Positions 1 to 11,269 of a stretch of DNA of 64,000 bases are shown here, in pieces. The position numbers were made by a program, and so were the translations under genes. The notes under the pieces are model-generated. The model saw nothing but the letters and a program-made list of their open reading frames with translations. It did not search any database and was not told where the DNA came from. Position 1 is the stretch's first letter. Every line of letters begins with the position of its first letter. Source of the DNA: Closterium sp. NIES-65 (lineage: Eukaryota; Streptophyta; Zygnematophyceae; Desmidiales; Closteriaceae); NCBI GenBank assembly GCA_948144175.1, contig CANXME010002015.1:372001-436000 (forward strand), given 5' to 3'.

Positions 1-731
1 GCAAAGGGAGGAATGCACAACTGCCACCCCCATACTCGCCACCCCCTACTCGCCACCCCCATACCCTGAGTGTGCGGTAAGCGAGCTCACGTGTGTGCGA
101 AGCGTGCACAAGTGTGCGCGAAGCGAACTCGAGTGTGCGGTAAGCAAACGTAGGTGTGCGGGGAGGGGGGGCCGTAGGGCGACACGCGGGTCGACGAGGA
201 TGGGCGCACGGGTCGCCAGGGGCGGCGCGCGGGTCTACGGGGCCGCCGCGAAGGGCGACATGGAGCCGCGCGCAGGTCGACGGAGACGGGCGCGCGGGTC
301 GACGGAACGCGAAACCGCCGCGTGCGCCTAGGGTGCGCGGTGGGCAGGAAACCGCCACGCATTCCGAGCGCATGGCGGGCAGAAAGCCGCCGCGCGAAGC
401 AGGAAACCGCCGCGCGCCTCGGGGCGCACGGCGGGCAGAAAACCGCCGCGCGCCTCGGGGCGCACGGCGGGAATAAAAAGTGCCGCACGCCACGGGGCGT
501 GCGGCTCAGAGTGTAGTGATAGGAGTTGCAGCGGAAGCTAGGAGGTGGTAAGCCCACCCACAGGATCGATCCAAGGGGATCGACCTGCTCTGATAGCATG
601 TGAAAGTTAGAAGAGAGAAGAGAAGAGGATTGCACTAGCAAGAATGGGGATACAAATAGCAAACCCTAGAAGGGTTGTATTCGCTATAGAGCACCCCACT
701 ACAGGCTAGAGCATAAGATAACATTCTGACA
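1..731 (-). mobile_element. Element F: edge of a non-autonomous LTR retroelement (G family)
   Basis: Reading on the minus strand, an LTR (599-731) is followed by a primer binding site (584-598) and a GC-rich leader that runs off the left edge of the window. The leader and the block near 20-75 (repeats of GGGGGTGGCGAGTA) match the interior of the complete element G at 53634-55135. No gag or pol similarity is seen. The open frames here are products of GC-rich repeats. The rest of the element, including its other LTR, lies outside the window, so completeness cannot be judged. Confidence 0.75.
599..731 (-). repeat. 5' LTR of element F with adjoining primer binding site
   Basis: This 133-bp LTR begins TGTCAG and ends CACA on the minus strand and closely matches the LTRs of G. 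Directly inside it (584-598) lies TGCTATCAGAGCAGG, close to the plant copia primer site complementary to initiator tRNA-Met. It carries the core seen in all the short LTRs here, with CTATAG followed by a GTAC or ATAC block and then CTAGGGTTT. Confidence 0.8.
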
Positions 732-2152
732 TGCAACGCAACAAACAAGAGACGAAATGGCATAGACACTTGGCCGTCGGTGGGTCATAGCATAGAGTGC
801 CACAGTCGCGGTTCGGGCGGACAGGTGTTGGCGGGCGATCCGTGGGCAGGTCTCCAACCCTGCATGCAAGGCAGGTCGGCGGCGCAATGGTCGACGTGGC
901 ATGGGGCACGCATGTCTTTTTTGCAGCCGACTGTCCGGCGTTCCCGTCACGCTGAACCGTGCTTACACGTCGGCGTGACGCAGCAGTGCTCATCGCGTCG
1001 CCCGACGATGGTATCCTGCGGGCACGTTCCCGCCAGCAGGCCGCCGAAGGCTTGGTCGCCGCGTGGACAGGCGTTCGCCGATCGATGATCGCCACGTGGA
1101 ATGTTATGTTTCGGATGGGCGACGTGTGGCTCTGCGCACCAGAGCAGTGGTCAGCCAAGAATCGCGGTGGGCCTTACATCGCAGTCCGCACCGATGGCAA
1201 GGAGGACATCGTGGCACGCTGGCCGCGAGCGGCGTCGTCGACCTCGTACGGAGGGTCCGTTGAGAGGTGCCATCGGGGTTTTTCTCATCGGGATTGCCAC
1301 GTGACGCAGGGTGACGCTTCTCGCCCAGGACGTGCACTCAATTAGCCAGACAGGATGACGCAGGGTGGCGGATCCCTTTCCCGAGCCGCGTCGTTTTTGC
1401 ACCCGGGTGTAGTCGGGGCGTTGAGATATACCAGGCTAGCTCGGTCACTCAATTGCACTCGTAACATGCAGTCGGACCTGACTAGTCTCTACAGCTGCAC
1501 AGAGTTTTGGGTTTTGTGTCGCAAGCCAGGTTTATGTGTCATGTGCGACTGTGCGACACAAAACCGAAGACTGTGTACTGTACTACAGGGTGTGCGGGTG
1601 CATGTACCTGTGAATCCGTACACGAGGACGATATGTAGCAAGGAGTGTCAGTCGGTCCGACTAATCTCCTCACCTCAGATGTACCTGCTTATGTGGATCA
1701 AGTTTACGACATCCTAGTAGTCTGGAAAACAACCAACCACCAGAAAGCTATGTAGCGCAATCGCTTTTATGCCACCCTCAAATACCCCATGCAAAAACTG
1801 ATCAAGCGGGCAGTTTTCAAGTATTCAAGCGATCTGTTCTACAGTTTGCAAGAAATTGGAAGCCGAGACCAGCGACTTTAGGAGTTTTGAAACTGCCTAG
1901 TGCGTCACAGGGTGACTAGTACCGCTATAATTAGATTGAGCAGGTGAAATACATACTTTGTCTCTACTCCTCATGAACCAAATTTTCCCAGACCGTGCGG
2001 GATGTTGCGGTCTCGCAACTGTCCCGATGGTTTTGGGGAGCCACCATTCTGTAGTGACTACAGCCGACGCAGTGTCAGGCACCAAGTCCTACAGCCGACG
2101 CTGCGGGTTGCAACGCCTCGTCGCTTGTTTTTCAAGCTACATGGCCAATATT
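732..2152. other. Unassigned sequence, no gene recognised
   Basis: About 1.4 kb with mixed composition. Several overlapping frames of 60-150 codons exist on both strands (for example 959-1345 plus and 706-1158 minus), but none shows a motif, transit peptide or splice pattern I recognise. If the ABCG gene once had upstream exons encoding its missing N-terminus, I could not find them here. Confidence 0.5.
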
Positions 2153-2215
2153 GGGGCATCTTTGAATTTTGGCCGCAAGCGATATGGTCTTGCGGCCAGT
2201 ATTCAAAGATGCCCC
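2153..2215. repeat. Near-perfect 27-bp inverted repeat (hairpin)
   Basis: Arm 2153-2179 (GGGGCATCTTTGAA then TTTTGGCCGCAAG) pairs with arm 2189-2215 with two mismatches, leaving a 9-nt loop. The size suits a microRNA-precursor-like hairpin or the relic of a fold-back transposon. No target duplication is obvious. There is no evidence of transcription from sequence alone. Confidence 0.75.
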
Positions 2216-2514
2216 TTTCATCCAATTTGAGCCGCGACTCAACTATTTTTTTCGCATAGAAAACAGTTGCGTTTCCGCCATGTCATCCCAAAAATATGCC
2301 ATCAAACTTCTTACCCCCCCGCTCTGGGTAAACCCAGAAGGCTCCGCCGGGGGTACTAGTGAGCAATGAACTAGCAGCGTGTTTCGAGGAGCTTTTGAGC
2401 AGAAGCCGCGGGAGATTTGGGGAGCGCTAGGCGTCCAAGGTGGAAGCATTGAAGATAGAGTTTGGCGGATCATCCTAACATGGAGTGTGGGGACGGCGAC
2501 GGCGCCGAAAAGTA
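2216..2514. other. Sequence beyond the truncated 3' end of element A
   Basis: The RNase H frame of A stays open here on the minus strand down to 2243, but the sequence stops resembling B, D or E at about 2515. The usual 3' UTR, polypurine tract and 3' LTR are absent, so a deletion or rearrangement junction is likely near 2515. No other gene is recognised. Confidence 0.5.
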
Positions 2515-3940
2515 ACTTGAGCAAGTGAGGCAAGGCAGGCACAAGACCCAGCTGAGTACAGAAGCGCTGATGATCACAAGGCGCAAGTGCCTTGCTAAAG
2601 ATATCAGCAGTGTTGGCCTCAAAGGCCACATACGCAAGACGCAGCTGACCACGCTGCTGCAGCTCACGAGCAAGAAAGTAGCAGAGAGCAATGTGCTTCG
2701 TTCTGTGCTCCACTCTCTGCTCCCGACACAAGGCCAGCATGGCCTTGTTGTCGACGTACAGCAATGGAGGAGAACGAGGCGACTCTCCGAGGTCAGTCAG
2801 CAGGTAGGTGAGCCAGCGAAGCTCCTGTGCAGCCATGGCTCCTGCGTAGATCTCAGCCTCACAACTGGAGCCGAGAACAGAAGACGAGCGAGTAGCCCGC
2901 CAAGAAACAGAGCCGGAACGAAGGCTGAAGGTGTAACCCTGTGACGACCGCTGCGTAGCCTGGTCGTCAGCCCAAGAGGCGTATGCGTGCCAAGTGAGAA
3001 CCACTGGACTGTGCCCTCCAAGCACAAGCCCCATGCCCGACGTACTGCACAAGTAGCGCAACACCCTCTTCGCTGCAGCCATGTGCTCCGGTCGGTGTCT
3101 CCCAGGAGCAACATAGCGTGCGAGAATGCTAAGAGGGTATGCAAGGTCAGGTCGTGTGCAGGTCATCAGGTACATGAGGCAGCCAACAAGCTCTGGGTAC
3201 GGGCCACTTGACTCTACGGACTCATCCGAAGGCAGAGCTGAGAGTGACTGGCGAGTAGGCAGAGGAGTGGACTGAGGCGAGGAGTACGTGAAGCCGAAGC
3301 GCTGAAGGACCTGCTGCACCATGTGTGACTGAGTCAGGGTAATGGTGCGGCGTGCTCTGTCCCGAGTGATCTGCAAGCCAAGGTAGCTGCGCAGTTCACC
3401 CAGGTCAGTGCACGTGTGTCTCTTCTGCAGCTCGGACTTCACGTGGGCGAGTCCAGCAGTGTCAGCTGTGGCAAAGACCAAGTCGTCGACATACACGAGG
3501 ATGTAGAACGGCGGCAAAGAAGTGTCAGTGCGCAGAAACAGCGACGGGTCGGCAGTAGAGGGAGCAAACCCAAGAGCCGCAAGTGTAGTCCTCAGTGTGT
3601 CGTGCCCCTCACGCGGTGCCTGGCGGAGACCGTAGATTGGCCGCCGGAGGCTCCACTGGGTGCCAGGAGGAAAAGTCCCAGTGAAGCCAAGTGGGCGGCG
3701 CAGCCAGATCTCCTCGTGCAGGCTGCCCTACAACAAAGCAGTGCTGAAGTCAAGAGAGTGTAGCTCGTAGTCACGGTGAGCAGCTATGTGCAGCAGTACC
3801 CGAAGAGTGGTCATCTTTGGGATGGGAGAGAAGGTTTGAAAGTAGTCAAGTCCCTGCCGCTGACTGAAGCCACGAGCCACGTAACGCACCTTGAAGACAG
3901 GCGGAGAACCCGGCGGCCACTTCACCCTGAAAATCCACAT
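2515..3940 (-). pseudogene. Element A: reverse transcriptase and RNase H, broken
   Basis: Two open pieces. The first (3728-3940) has the copia RT start (MWIFRVK, GFSQRQG, FSPIPKMTTLRV). The second (down from 3517) has YVDDLVFAT, the RT catalytic loop, then RNase H with WADDQATQ, CEAEIYAG and YVDNKAMLALC. It ends in the usual C-terminus LVPALPHLL. The gap 3518-3727 is frameshifted. These enzymes would copy the RNA into cDNA and degrade the RNA strand in virus-like particles; this copy cannot make them intact. Confidence 0.85.
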
Positions 3941-5164
3941 GCCACTGACGATGTTCGCCCCAGGAGGGGGAACGGCGTCAACTTAGGTGCCTGTGGACTT
4001 CCAGGAAGCCATCTCTGCGTCCATAGTTGCCTGCCACTGAGAGGAGTAGGGACCCTCTATTGCCTCCGCATAAGAGCGCGGAGTCGGGATGTCAAGTGCA
4101 TCCAGGTCTCCCTCAAGGGTAAGCAGTACGGACACGAGATGAGGTGAAGTAGCGGCCAAGCAGTGGAACTCCTCCTGCCTGTCCTCAAGGACGTCAGTGC
4201 CAAGGGCACACTCACCCCCGACGAACGGAGGACAAACAGACTGAGACTCAGCAGCAAGACTGGCAGCGTAGTCTAGACGACAGCGAGCAACAAAGTCGAC
4301 GAGCTCAGCGACTAGGGCAGGCGCAGCAGAGGACTCAAAGGAAGGGTCAGTGACAACAGTAGCAAGGAGACGCGTGACAGTAGGACTGGCAGCACGAAGA
4401 GAGTCCGACTCCGGGTCGGCAAGAGCAGGAAGAGAAGACTCAGGAGGAGAAGGCAAAGGGGCACGCAGAGGAGCAGTGGACGGACGCAGAGACATCCGGT
4501 GCGTGCCAGGGACAGGAGGAGGACGCTGATGCGAACCACGACCACTAGGGCGAGCAGCACGGACAAGCGACGCAGGGCGAGACGCAGGCTCACGACGCTC
4601 AGCAAGACCTCCAGTAGGACCAGTGTAGGGAGACGGAGCAGGCAGTGGGGAGGCCGGCTGTAACCGTAACTGTGACAGGACAGGCTGTGGACACTCTAAG
4701 GGAGGAGGAGGACCAGTAGAAGGCGGGAGACCAAGAACCTGCTGAAGGAGCGGAACGAAGTACGGCCAAGGCCGCGCGGCGACTCTAGACACAGTAGGGA
4801 CAGCACCAGTACCCTCACTGGCAGCACCAGCACCAGCAGCACCTCCAGCTCCAGTACCTCCAGCAGCTCCAGTACCTTCAGCAGTACCAGTATCACCCTT
4901 AGCAGGACCGCCTCCAGGACCGACAGCAGTAGCCTCCGCGCCAACACCCGAAGCAGCTCCCGCTCCAGAAGTACCCGAAGGCCCAGCAGCTCCAGTACTC
5001 CCAGTACAAGCACGTCCGGGACCCGCGGCACCAGCACTCTCAGCAGCAGCAGAACCTCCAGTACCCGCAGCACCTCCAGCTCCAGCAGCTCGCCTCCAGC
5101 GCCAGGCAAACCACTCACGCAGCTCCTGTGGAGAGAGTCGCTCCCGGCGAGACGAAGCACCCGG
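3941..5164 (-). pseudogene. Element A: integrase-RT hinge, degenerate
   Basis: The open part 3983-4792 encodes a Ser/Pro/Ala-rich hinge (THRMSLRPSTAPLRAPLPSP) ending in YSSQWQATMDAEMASWKS, the segment just before copia RT, and then a stop. From about 4800 to 5164 the frame is disrupted within imperfect Gly/Ala/Glu-coding repeats. The same region in B, D and E holds variable-number repeats. Confidence 0.75.
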
Positions 5165-5920
5165 TTAACCGCCACGCTCAGCACCGCCAGACGCCCCACG
5201 AGCAGGCCCAGCTCCCTCAGGCTCAGCACCTCCAGGCGTAGCACCCCCAGGCTCAGCACCCCCAGGCTCAGCACCCCCAGGCGTAGCACCCCAAGTCGTA
5301 GTACCCTCAGGCTCAGCATCCCAAGGCGTAGCACCCACACGCTCAGTACCCCCAGAGTCAGCACCCCCAGAGTCAGCACCCCCAGGCTCAGCACCCTCAG
5401 CAGCACCAGAGTCACCAGCGACCTCGACAGGCTCGACAGCGTCTACCTGGGACACACTTGAAGGGGCAGGATCCTGAGGGGGGAGGGGGTCTACCGGCGG
5501 GGGACCTGGCACAAGGAAGAGCGCTGGCGGGGGGAGGGACGGAGTGCGGTAGGGGAAGAGACGGTAGTAGAGGACCGACTCGTCGAATGTGACGTCTTGG
5601 GAGGACAGAACCCGGCGAGAGGTGGGGTGGTAGAACTGCCACCCTGGCGCGTCAAGGGGGAAACCCAGGAAGACGCAAGGAGCAGCACGAGGGGACAGCT
5701 TGTCCGCAGACAAGTCGCGAACAAACGCCCGAGATCCCCAGACACGGAACGCAGACGCATCGCCAACCTTCCCCGTCCACAGCAAGGCTGGGGAGGTCTC
5801 CGGCATGGAGACCCTGGGGTGAAGGTTGATCTGATGAGCCGCGTACCGGACCGCAAACGGCCACAGAAAATGGGGGGCAGCCGCATGCATCATGGACGTA
5901 CGGGCGACGTCCATGACCAT
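5165..5920 (-). pseudogene. Element A: C-terminal integrase fragment and start of hinge repeats
   Basis: The frame opens at MVMDVARTSMMHAAAPHFLW, just after the catalytic-glutamate motif, and continues through VWGSRAFVRD and CVFLGF, typical of the C-terminal part of copia integrase. It ends in GGAEP-type pentapeptide repeats. It is out of frame with the preceding protease-integrase piece. Confidence 0.8.
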
Positions 5921-6112
5921 GCCAATGCGGCGCTCAGCAATCCCATTTTGCTGTGGAGAGTCCGGAAGCGTGAAGGTCTGGCGGATGCCTCATGCACGAA
6001 AGTAGGCTCGCAGAAGGCCAGAGGAGAACTCTCCGCCTCTGTCAGAGTGCAGACGCAGAACAGGAAAGTCCGAGCCGAAACTCCGCCTGAGCTGGAGACG
6101 AGCTGCGCGGAT

Positions 6113-7354
6113 CTAGTCGATCAACACCTCAGTGACATCACCCTTGCTGCGCAAGGGGAAGACTGTGGTGTAACGCGAGTAGTCGTCAACCACCAGCAGG
6201 AAGTAGCGCTCGTGACCCTGTCCACGGACGCGGGCCGGGCCCCACACGTGCATGTGAAGCGTCTGTAGCGGGGCCTTTGTCGGAGGAAACTGGGTGGAGT
6301 GAGGGGCAGCCCGCTGCCGCCCCTCGACACAGGGGACGCAGGTAGGGCCAGGCCCCGGAGGAAGGGGAGGGAGGGACCGGGGAAGACCAGAGACAGGGAC
6401 ACGGGAGGCCATGCTTCGGAGTCGAAGCAGGGAGGGGTGACCAAGGCGGTGGTGCCAGAGGGGAGTCTCGTGAGACAGGAGGCGACACGAGCAGGAGGCA
6501 GACTCAGGACCAGACCTGGACGCTGCAGCAAACACCTGACCCGATGCAGCTACCTGACCAGACGTAGTGACTGGACGAGACGCAGTGGTAAGTGTGTACA
6601 GGCTCGACCCCGGCCGACGAGTAAACGTGGCCAGGTGTCGGCCTGTCCGAGCGTCCGTGCAGTGGGTCACCTGCTGACTCGCAGGAGTGAACTGGTGAAC
6701 CCCCGCATCCTGCAGGTCAGCACCACTCACCAAGTTCGTAGAGAACGAGGGGAGGTAAAGACCAGACAGGGTGCCAGAGGGGGCCGCCGGACACGGGAGG
6801 ACAGTGGAGAACTGAGCAAGGACAGGGCCCCCAGAGGGGTCTGCCAGAGAGACTGCAACTGGCCGACCAAGCGGCGTAAGTGTGGTGCGGTCTCGAAAGA
6901 AGGAGCGAGAAGCCCCCGAGTCAAGTGTGAAGGTGTGGGAGGCCGAAGCCGACGCAGTACCAAAGAGCGCAGACTCACCAGCACCTGAGGAAGCAGACTC
7001 ACTAGCACCTAGAGCAGCAGCCGCACCTGTACCTGGAGCAGGAGACTCACTAGCACCCAGAGCAGCAGCCTCACCAGCAGCTAGAGCAGGAGGCTCTATA
7101 CCTGGGTCAGGCGGTACGCACAGGTGACCGGCACTGTCAGCACTAGTAGGTAATGCATACATGGCAGTGAGAATAGCATTATAGTCAAGAGCAAATATAT
7201 CTACCCTCTGCCTAAGAAACTCCACCCAGCCAGGGAGCTCATCCTCGTCGCCAAACTCGGTACGCCAGGCGTCGCTCAGACGGGCGAAGCAGCGGAACTG
7301 TGTGTGACTAGGCGTCCCACAAGGCTGACCAGTCCGAGCACCAGTGCGAATCAC
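6113..7354 (-). pseudogene. Element A: Cys/His gag tail, protease and N-terminal integrase
   Basis: In order: a Cys/His-rich segment (TGQPCG, then RCFARLSDAW), the aspartic protease active site LDSGASRSFF, the GAG-pre-integrase block LWHHRLGHPS followed by CVPCVEGRQ, and the integrase start VWGPARVRG with VDDYSRYTTVFPL. It stops at EVLID, before the second catalytic Asp. One change is visible in the usual HMDVWGP (here HMHVWGP), which replaces the first catalytic Asp of the integrase. Confidence 0.8.
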
Positions 7355-7379
7355 GTAAGAGCAGCGAACAGAACTGAGA

Positions 7380-7600
7380 GACCCTCTACTCTGAGCGTAC
7401 CACTCACGAAGCTGCTGGGGCGTGAGAGACGCGCGTGGGCGTCGTTGGAGCTGCTCTGGCTGCCGCCAGTAGTAGTAGCAGTAGTAGCGCCGCCACCCCT
7501 ACAACCCCAACCAGCGTACCACTCACGCAGTTGCTGGGGCGTGAGGGACTTACGCGGACATCGCTGGGGCTGCATCTGGCTCCGCCAGTAGAAGCAGGAG
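7380..7600 (-). repeat. Element A: tandemly duplicated gag segment
   Basis: Two copies of about 125 bp, each encoding a TPQQLREWYA-like stretch that is single in D. Upstream of them the roughly 350-residue N-terminal gag present in B, D and E is absent, and the leader repeats follow almost at once. The internal deletion and duplication mean A could not encode a working gag. Confidence 0.65.
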
Positions 7601-7679
7601 CAGGAGTAGCAGCAGTAAGGCAGACAGCCAAGCAAGCGGCGGGCAGCGCGCTAGTAAGGCAGGGGCTCACCAGCGGTGG

Positions 7680-8220
7680 GAAGAGCAGGCTCGATGACTC
7701 GGCGACTCGGCGGTGCGGGCGGCTCGGGCGACTCGGCGGTGCGGGCGGCTCGGGCGGCTCGGCGGCACTGCGGCACGGCAGCAACTGCAGCTCGGCGGCT
7801 CGGGCGACTCGGGCGGCTCGGCGGCTCGGGCGACTCGGGTGGCTCGGCAGCTCGGCGGCTCGGGCGGCTCGGCGGTACGGCGGCTCGGCAGCAACTGCAG
7901 CTCGGCGACTCGGCGACCCGGCGGCTCGGGCGGCTGAGGTGGCGCTGCGGCTCGGGTGGCTCGTGCGGCTCGGCACTAGCTCGGCGGCGCCGGCGGCTCG
8001 GTGGTGACGGTGGGGCCGCTTGGGGACAGCGGCGGGGCCGGGTGGAGCGGCGACGGGGCCATTAGGGCGGCGGATCGGGGCCGCGAGGGCGGCCCGACGC
8101 GGCCACTAGGCCGGCGCGACGGGGTAGCGGGGCCGCGCGCCTTAGGGCGCGCGCCAGAAAGAAAATCGCCGCGCGCCAACGCCCTAAACCCTAAACCCTG
8201 AGATGAAAATAGGTCGCACG
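7680..8220 (-). repeat. Element A: GC-rich leader minisatellite
   Basis: Irregular tandem repeats of short GC-rich units (GGCGGCTCGGGCGACTCGG) lie between the primer site and the gag remnant. D uses a very similar unit; B and E use different ones. It is presumably untranslated leader of the retrotransposon RNA. Confidence 0.7.
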
Positions 8221-8307
8221 CCACGGGGCGTGTGACAGATCGAGTAGCAGCGGAAGCAGTAGTAGGGCCCTAGGAACAGTTCCCACGAGGGAACCTGCTC
8301 AATACCA

Positions 8308-8438
8308 TGAGAAAACTGAAACGAGAATGAATGAACTATGAATGAGTTGGGTACAAGTACTAACCCTAATTGGGTTGTACCCCTTATGGGCTACCCCACT
8401 ATAGCCTACACAATATGCATAAGCTATATGTTCTGACA
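8308..8438 (-). repeat. 5' LTR of element A
   Basis: This 131-bp LTR starts TGTCAGAACATATAG and ends TTTCTCA on the minus strand, next to primer site TGGTATTGAGCAGG. Its outer edge lies nine bases before the ATG at 8448 that opens the recognisable ABCG reading frame, so A appears to sit in or beside the gene's 5' end. Confidence 0.85.
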
Positions 8439-9576
8439 TACAGTGCGATGGGGGAGGCGGATGGCGAGTCGCAGCATGCAGCATGGCTGCGACTGGTGGA
8501 GCAGGCGATGGAGGGCGGTGAGCTGGACAGCGAGAAGTTCCTCGAGAAGATGCGGCGACGACTGGACAAGTGAGACTTCACAAGAAGGTCCCAGGTGGGA
8601 CTGGACGTTATCGTTGAATACATTGTATGTTGCACAGTTTACATCTCACCATCCGGACCTTGCTCTGATGTGGTTTGAGTGTCATGCATATGATAGTGGA
8701 GTATACGGCTCACTTTGTGACCCCATTTGAAGCCAGTGAGCCAACCTACACCTTTCCATCCCATGCCTCGCAGCGTGGGAGTGTCGTTTCCCGAAGTGGA
8801 GGTGCGCTTCGAGGGGGTGAGCGCGTCTGCCAAGGTGCAAGTGGGGGCGAGGGGCCTACCCATGCTGCCCAACCTGCTGGCCAACCAAGCAATGGTGGTG
8901 CTGAGGGAGGTGCGACTACTCAAGGATCGGCGCCGCCTCTTCTTCGCTCTTCACGGCTGCTCTGGCATCCTCAAGCCCGGCAGGTGAACAGCCTGACGCG
9001 TACGTTCTTGCTTCTATGAATATGCAAGGTTCGGCATAGCCTGGTAATTCCGGCATCCCCAAACCTGGTAGGTATGGGGACTCCAAGCCTAGCAGGTAGG
9101 TGGCTTGACACTTGATCGTAACATGGTATTTTGCGCCTGCCATGGAATCATGTGACAATCCGAGGGCTGAGATAGTGTTGACAACTTTTCCGAACCCCTT
9201 AAAAGAAATATTCTTGATCTTCCTATTTCACAGGATGACGCTGCTGCTGGGGCCACCAGGCAGCGGCAAGTCAACGCTGCTGAAGATCCTGGCAGGGAAG
9301 GCGGAGAGAGAGCTGGGCGTGCAGGGCGAGGTCACGTACAACGGCCGCCCGGGGAGCCACTTCGTGCTGCCGCGCTCCGTGGTGTTTGTGCCTCAGATGG
9401 ACTCCCACATCGGCGAGATGACCGTCCGGGAGACGCTCCAGTTCTGCGCTCGCCTTCAGGGGCCCGGCCACCGCGCAGGTAGTGCATTCTTTCTTTTCCC
9501 AAGTCATCCTGGGTGGGTACAGTACAGAGTGGCCATGGCCGGTTCCTTATGTGCGGTCCAATTAGTATGGATGCCA

Positions 9577-9732
9577 GTCCCTCCCTCCCTCCCTCCCTCC
9601 CTCCCTCCCTCCCTCCCTCCCTCCCTCCCTCCCTCCCTCCCTCCCTCCCTACCCCCCCCCCCTCCCTCCCTCCCTCCCTTCCTCCCCCCCTCCCTCCCTC
9701 ATTCCCTCCCTCCCTCCCTCCCTCCCTCCCTC
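9577..9732 (+). repeat. (CCTC)n microsatellite in an ABCG intron
   Basis: About 155 bp of almost pure CCCT repeats with a short C9 run, inside the intron after the Walker A exon. The complementary strand is G-tract rich and could form non-B DNA. It creates long Pro/Ser or Gly/Arg frames that are not genes. Confidence 0.9.
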
Positions 9733-10393
9733 TTCCTCTCACCTTGGTGGTATTTTGCACCTTGATTACTGCTCCTTTCGCTCGCTGCTGATCACCCATT
9801 CTGCTTCTCACCTATTCCGCTCTTTTGCTGCCTCAAATCGTTGTGCTTGTCGTGCAGAACTATTTCGGCATGTGGAGGACAAAGAGAGGGAGGCCAGCAA
9901 CAAGCCAGATGACGTCATGGAGGCCGTGATGAAGGTAGAGATGATGTCATCGGGTTGATCATGGCACTGTCACAGCCACTATGCTACGGATTGCATGTAT
10001 TGCCTCGTTGTAACTTTCTCATAAATGCCCCACAGGGCATCACCACAGTAGCTCTCTGGGTCTTTGATTTGAGGGATGAGGATGATGTTGGAATCACAGT
10101 AAATGGGGTCATTGCAGTTGCAGGGATGTTATGGGTCCTTTTGGATCCCGGGGCCTTCTTTGTGTTTCCCAATCCAAAGCCTCAATCTACCCCCATATCT
10201 CTCTTTTGACCCACAACTCTCTTACCCCGTCACACTTCTCTCACCTCCCCGTCACGTCTCTTCTTCCCACCCCACACGTCTGTTCCCCTCTTTTCCTTGG
10301 GTATTGATGCATGCGCCATCATCAATGATACATGCAGGCGATGGCCGATGAGAGGCAGTGCTTAGATGTTGTGGTGCAGTACGTCCTCAAGGT

Positions 10394-10464
10394 GAGTGTG
10401 TATGTGTGTGTGAGTCTGTGTGTGAGAGAGAGAGAGAGTGTGTGTGTGTGTCTGTGTGTGCGTG
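10394..10464 (+). repeat. (GT)n/(GA)n microsatellite in an ABCG intron
   Basis: Starts just after the donor site of exon 10338-10391. TG runs flank a short AG run. Confidence 0.85.
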
Positions 10465-11077
10465 TGTTGAAGTATCAGTTATCCCTTTGCCATGATCTCC
10501 TTTTCTTCCTGCGTTTCTTACTCATATTTCCTTTGCGAACCTCATCCCACCTCCCTCCCCCCTCATTCCCCACCTCACTCCCCCATCATGCCCCCCTTAT
10601 TCCCCGCTCGCTCCTTCCTCACTCCCTCCCTCACCGCACGGCGCACTCGATTGTAGTGATGCTCAACACTATCAATTGCCCCTCTACTCCCCTATCCCCA
10701 CCCTTTATTCCTCCCTATCCTCACCCCTCCACGCAGATGCTCGGCCTGGACGTGTGTGCTGATACCATGGTTGGGGACAGCATGAGGAGGGGAGTATCAC
10801 GAGGGCAGACGAAGCGAGTGAGCATCGCTGAGGCACTCGTGGGAGCAAAGCAGGTCGTGTTGATGGATGAGATCTCCAATGGGCTTGACTCCGCCACCAC
10901 TTACCACATCACCCGGTGCCTGCGCAACCCACTTCCCCTCTCTCTCCGAGATGTGGTAAGTGGTGGCTGGTGATGAGGCGTAATCTGTTCCTCTACATCG
11001 TGCAGACCATGCAGGTACAGCTCACGCATGTTGCACATGCCTGTTGCAGATAGTCAGTCACAGATGCTGCTGGTTAC

Positions 11078-11269
11078 GGTGGTACAGATGCTGGTTGCAG
11101 TGGTGCAGATGCTGGTTACAGTGGTACAGAAGCTGGTTACAGTGGTGCAGATGCTGGTTACAGTGGTACAGATGCTGGTTACAGTGGTACAGATGCTGGT
11201 TACAGTGGTACAGATGCTGGTTACAATGGTACAGATGCTGGTTGCAATGGTACAGATGCTGGTTACATA
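11078..11269 (+). repeat. 21-bp minisatellite in an ABCG intron
   Basis: About nine copies of a 21-bp unit (GTGGTACAGATGCTGGTTACA) between the exons ending at 11014 and beginning at 11465. Because 21 is a multiple of three, two frames stay open through the repeat; neither is part of the transporter. Confidence 0.9.

Larger units (their letters stand above)
2515..8438 (-). mobile_element. Element A: decayed Ty1/copia retrotransposon, 3' LTR missing
   Basis: Reading on the minus strand: 5' LTR (8308-8438), primer site TGGTATTGAGCAGG, GC-rich leader, gag remnant, protease, integrase, repeat-rich hinge, RT and RNase H. The frame is broken several times (breaks near 5920-6113, 4800-5165, 3940-3983 and 3517-3728) and most of N-terminal gag is deleted. 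The 3' LTR is not found, so no target duplication can be confirmed. Its closest relative in the window is element D. Confidence 0.85.
8448..10955 (+). pseudogene. ABCG: N-terminal segment and first nucleotide-binding domain
   Basis: Exons inferred at 8448-8569, 8774-8983, 9234-9478, 9858-9934, 10338-10391 and 10737-about 10955; their phases join cleanly. The first gives EKFLEKMRRRLDK and the second VGVSFPEVEVRFEG, both typical of PDR N-termini. Exon 3 has Walker A GPPGSGKS and the Q-loop region VPQMDSHIGEMTVRETL. Exon 6 has [19 protein letters not shown] and Walker [14 protein letters not shown]. The ABC signature reads VSRGQTKR where the family has SGGQ, and the H-loop portion is missing. 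Confidence 0.85.

Noticed and set aside
87-662. 191-codon minus-strand frame at the left edge
   Set aside because: It spans the LTR, primer site and GC-rich leader of element F and encodes no recognisable domain.
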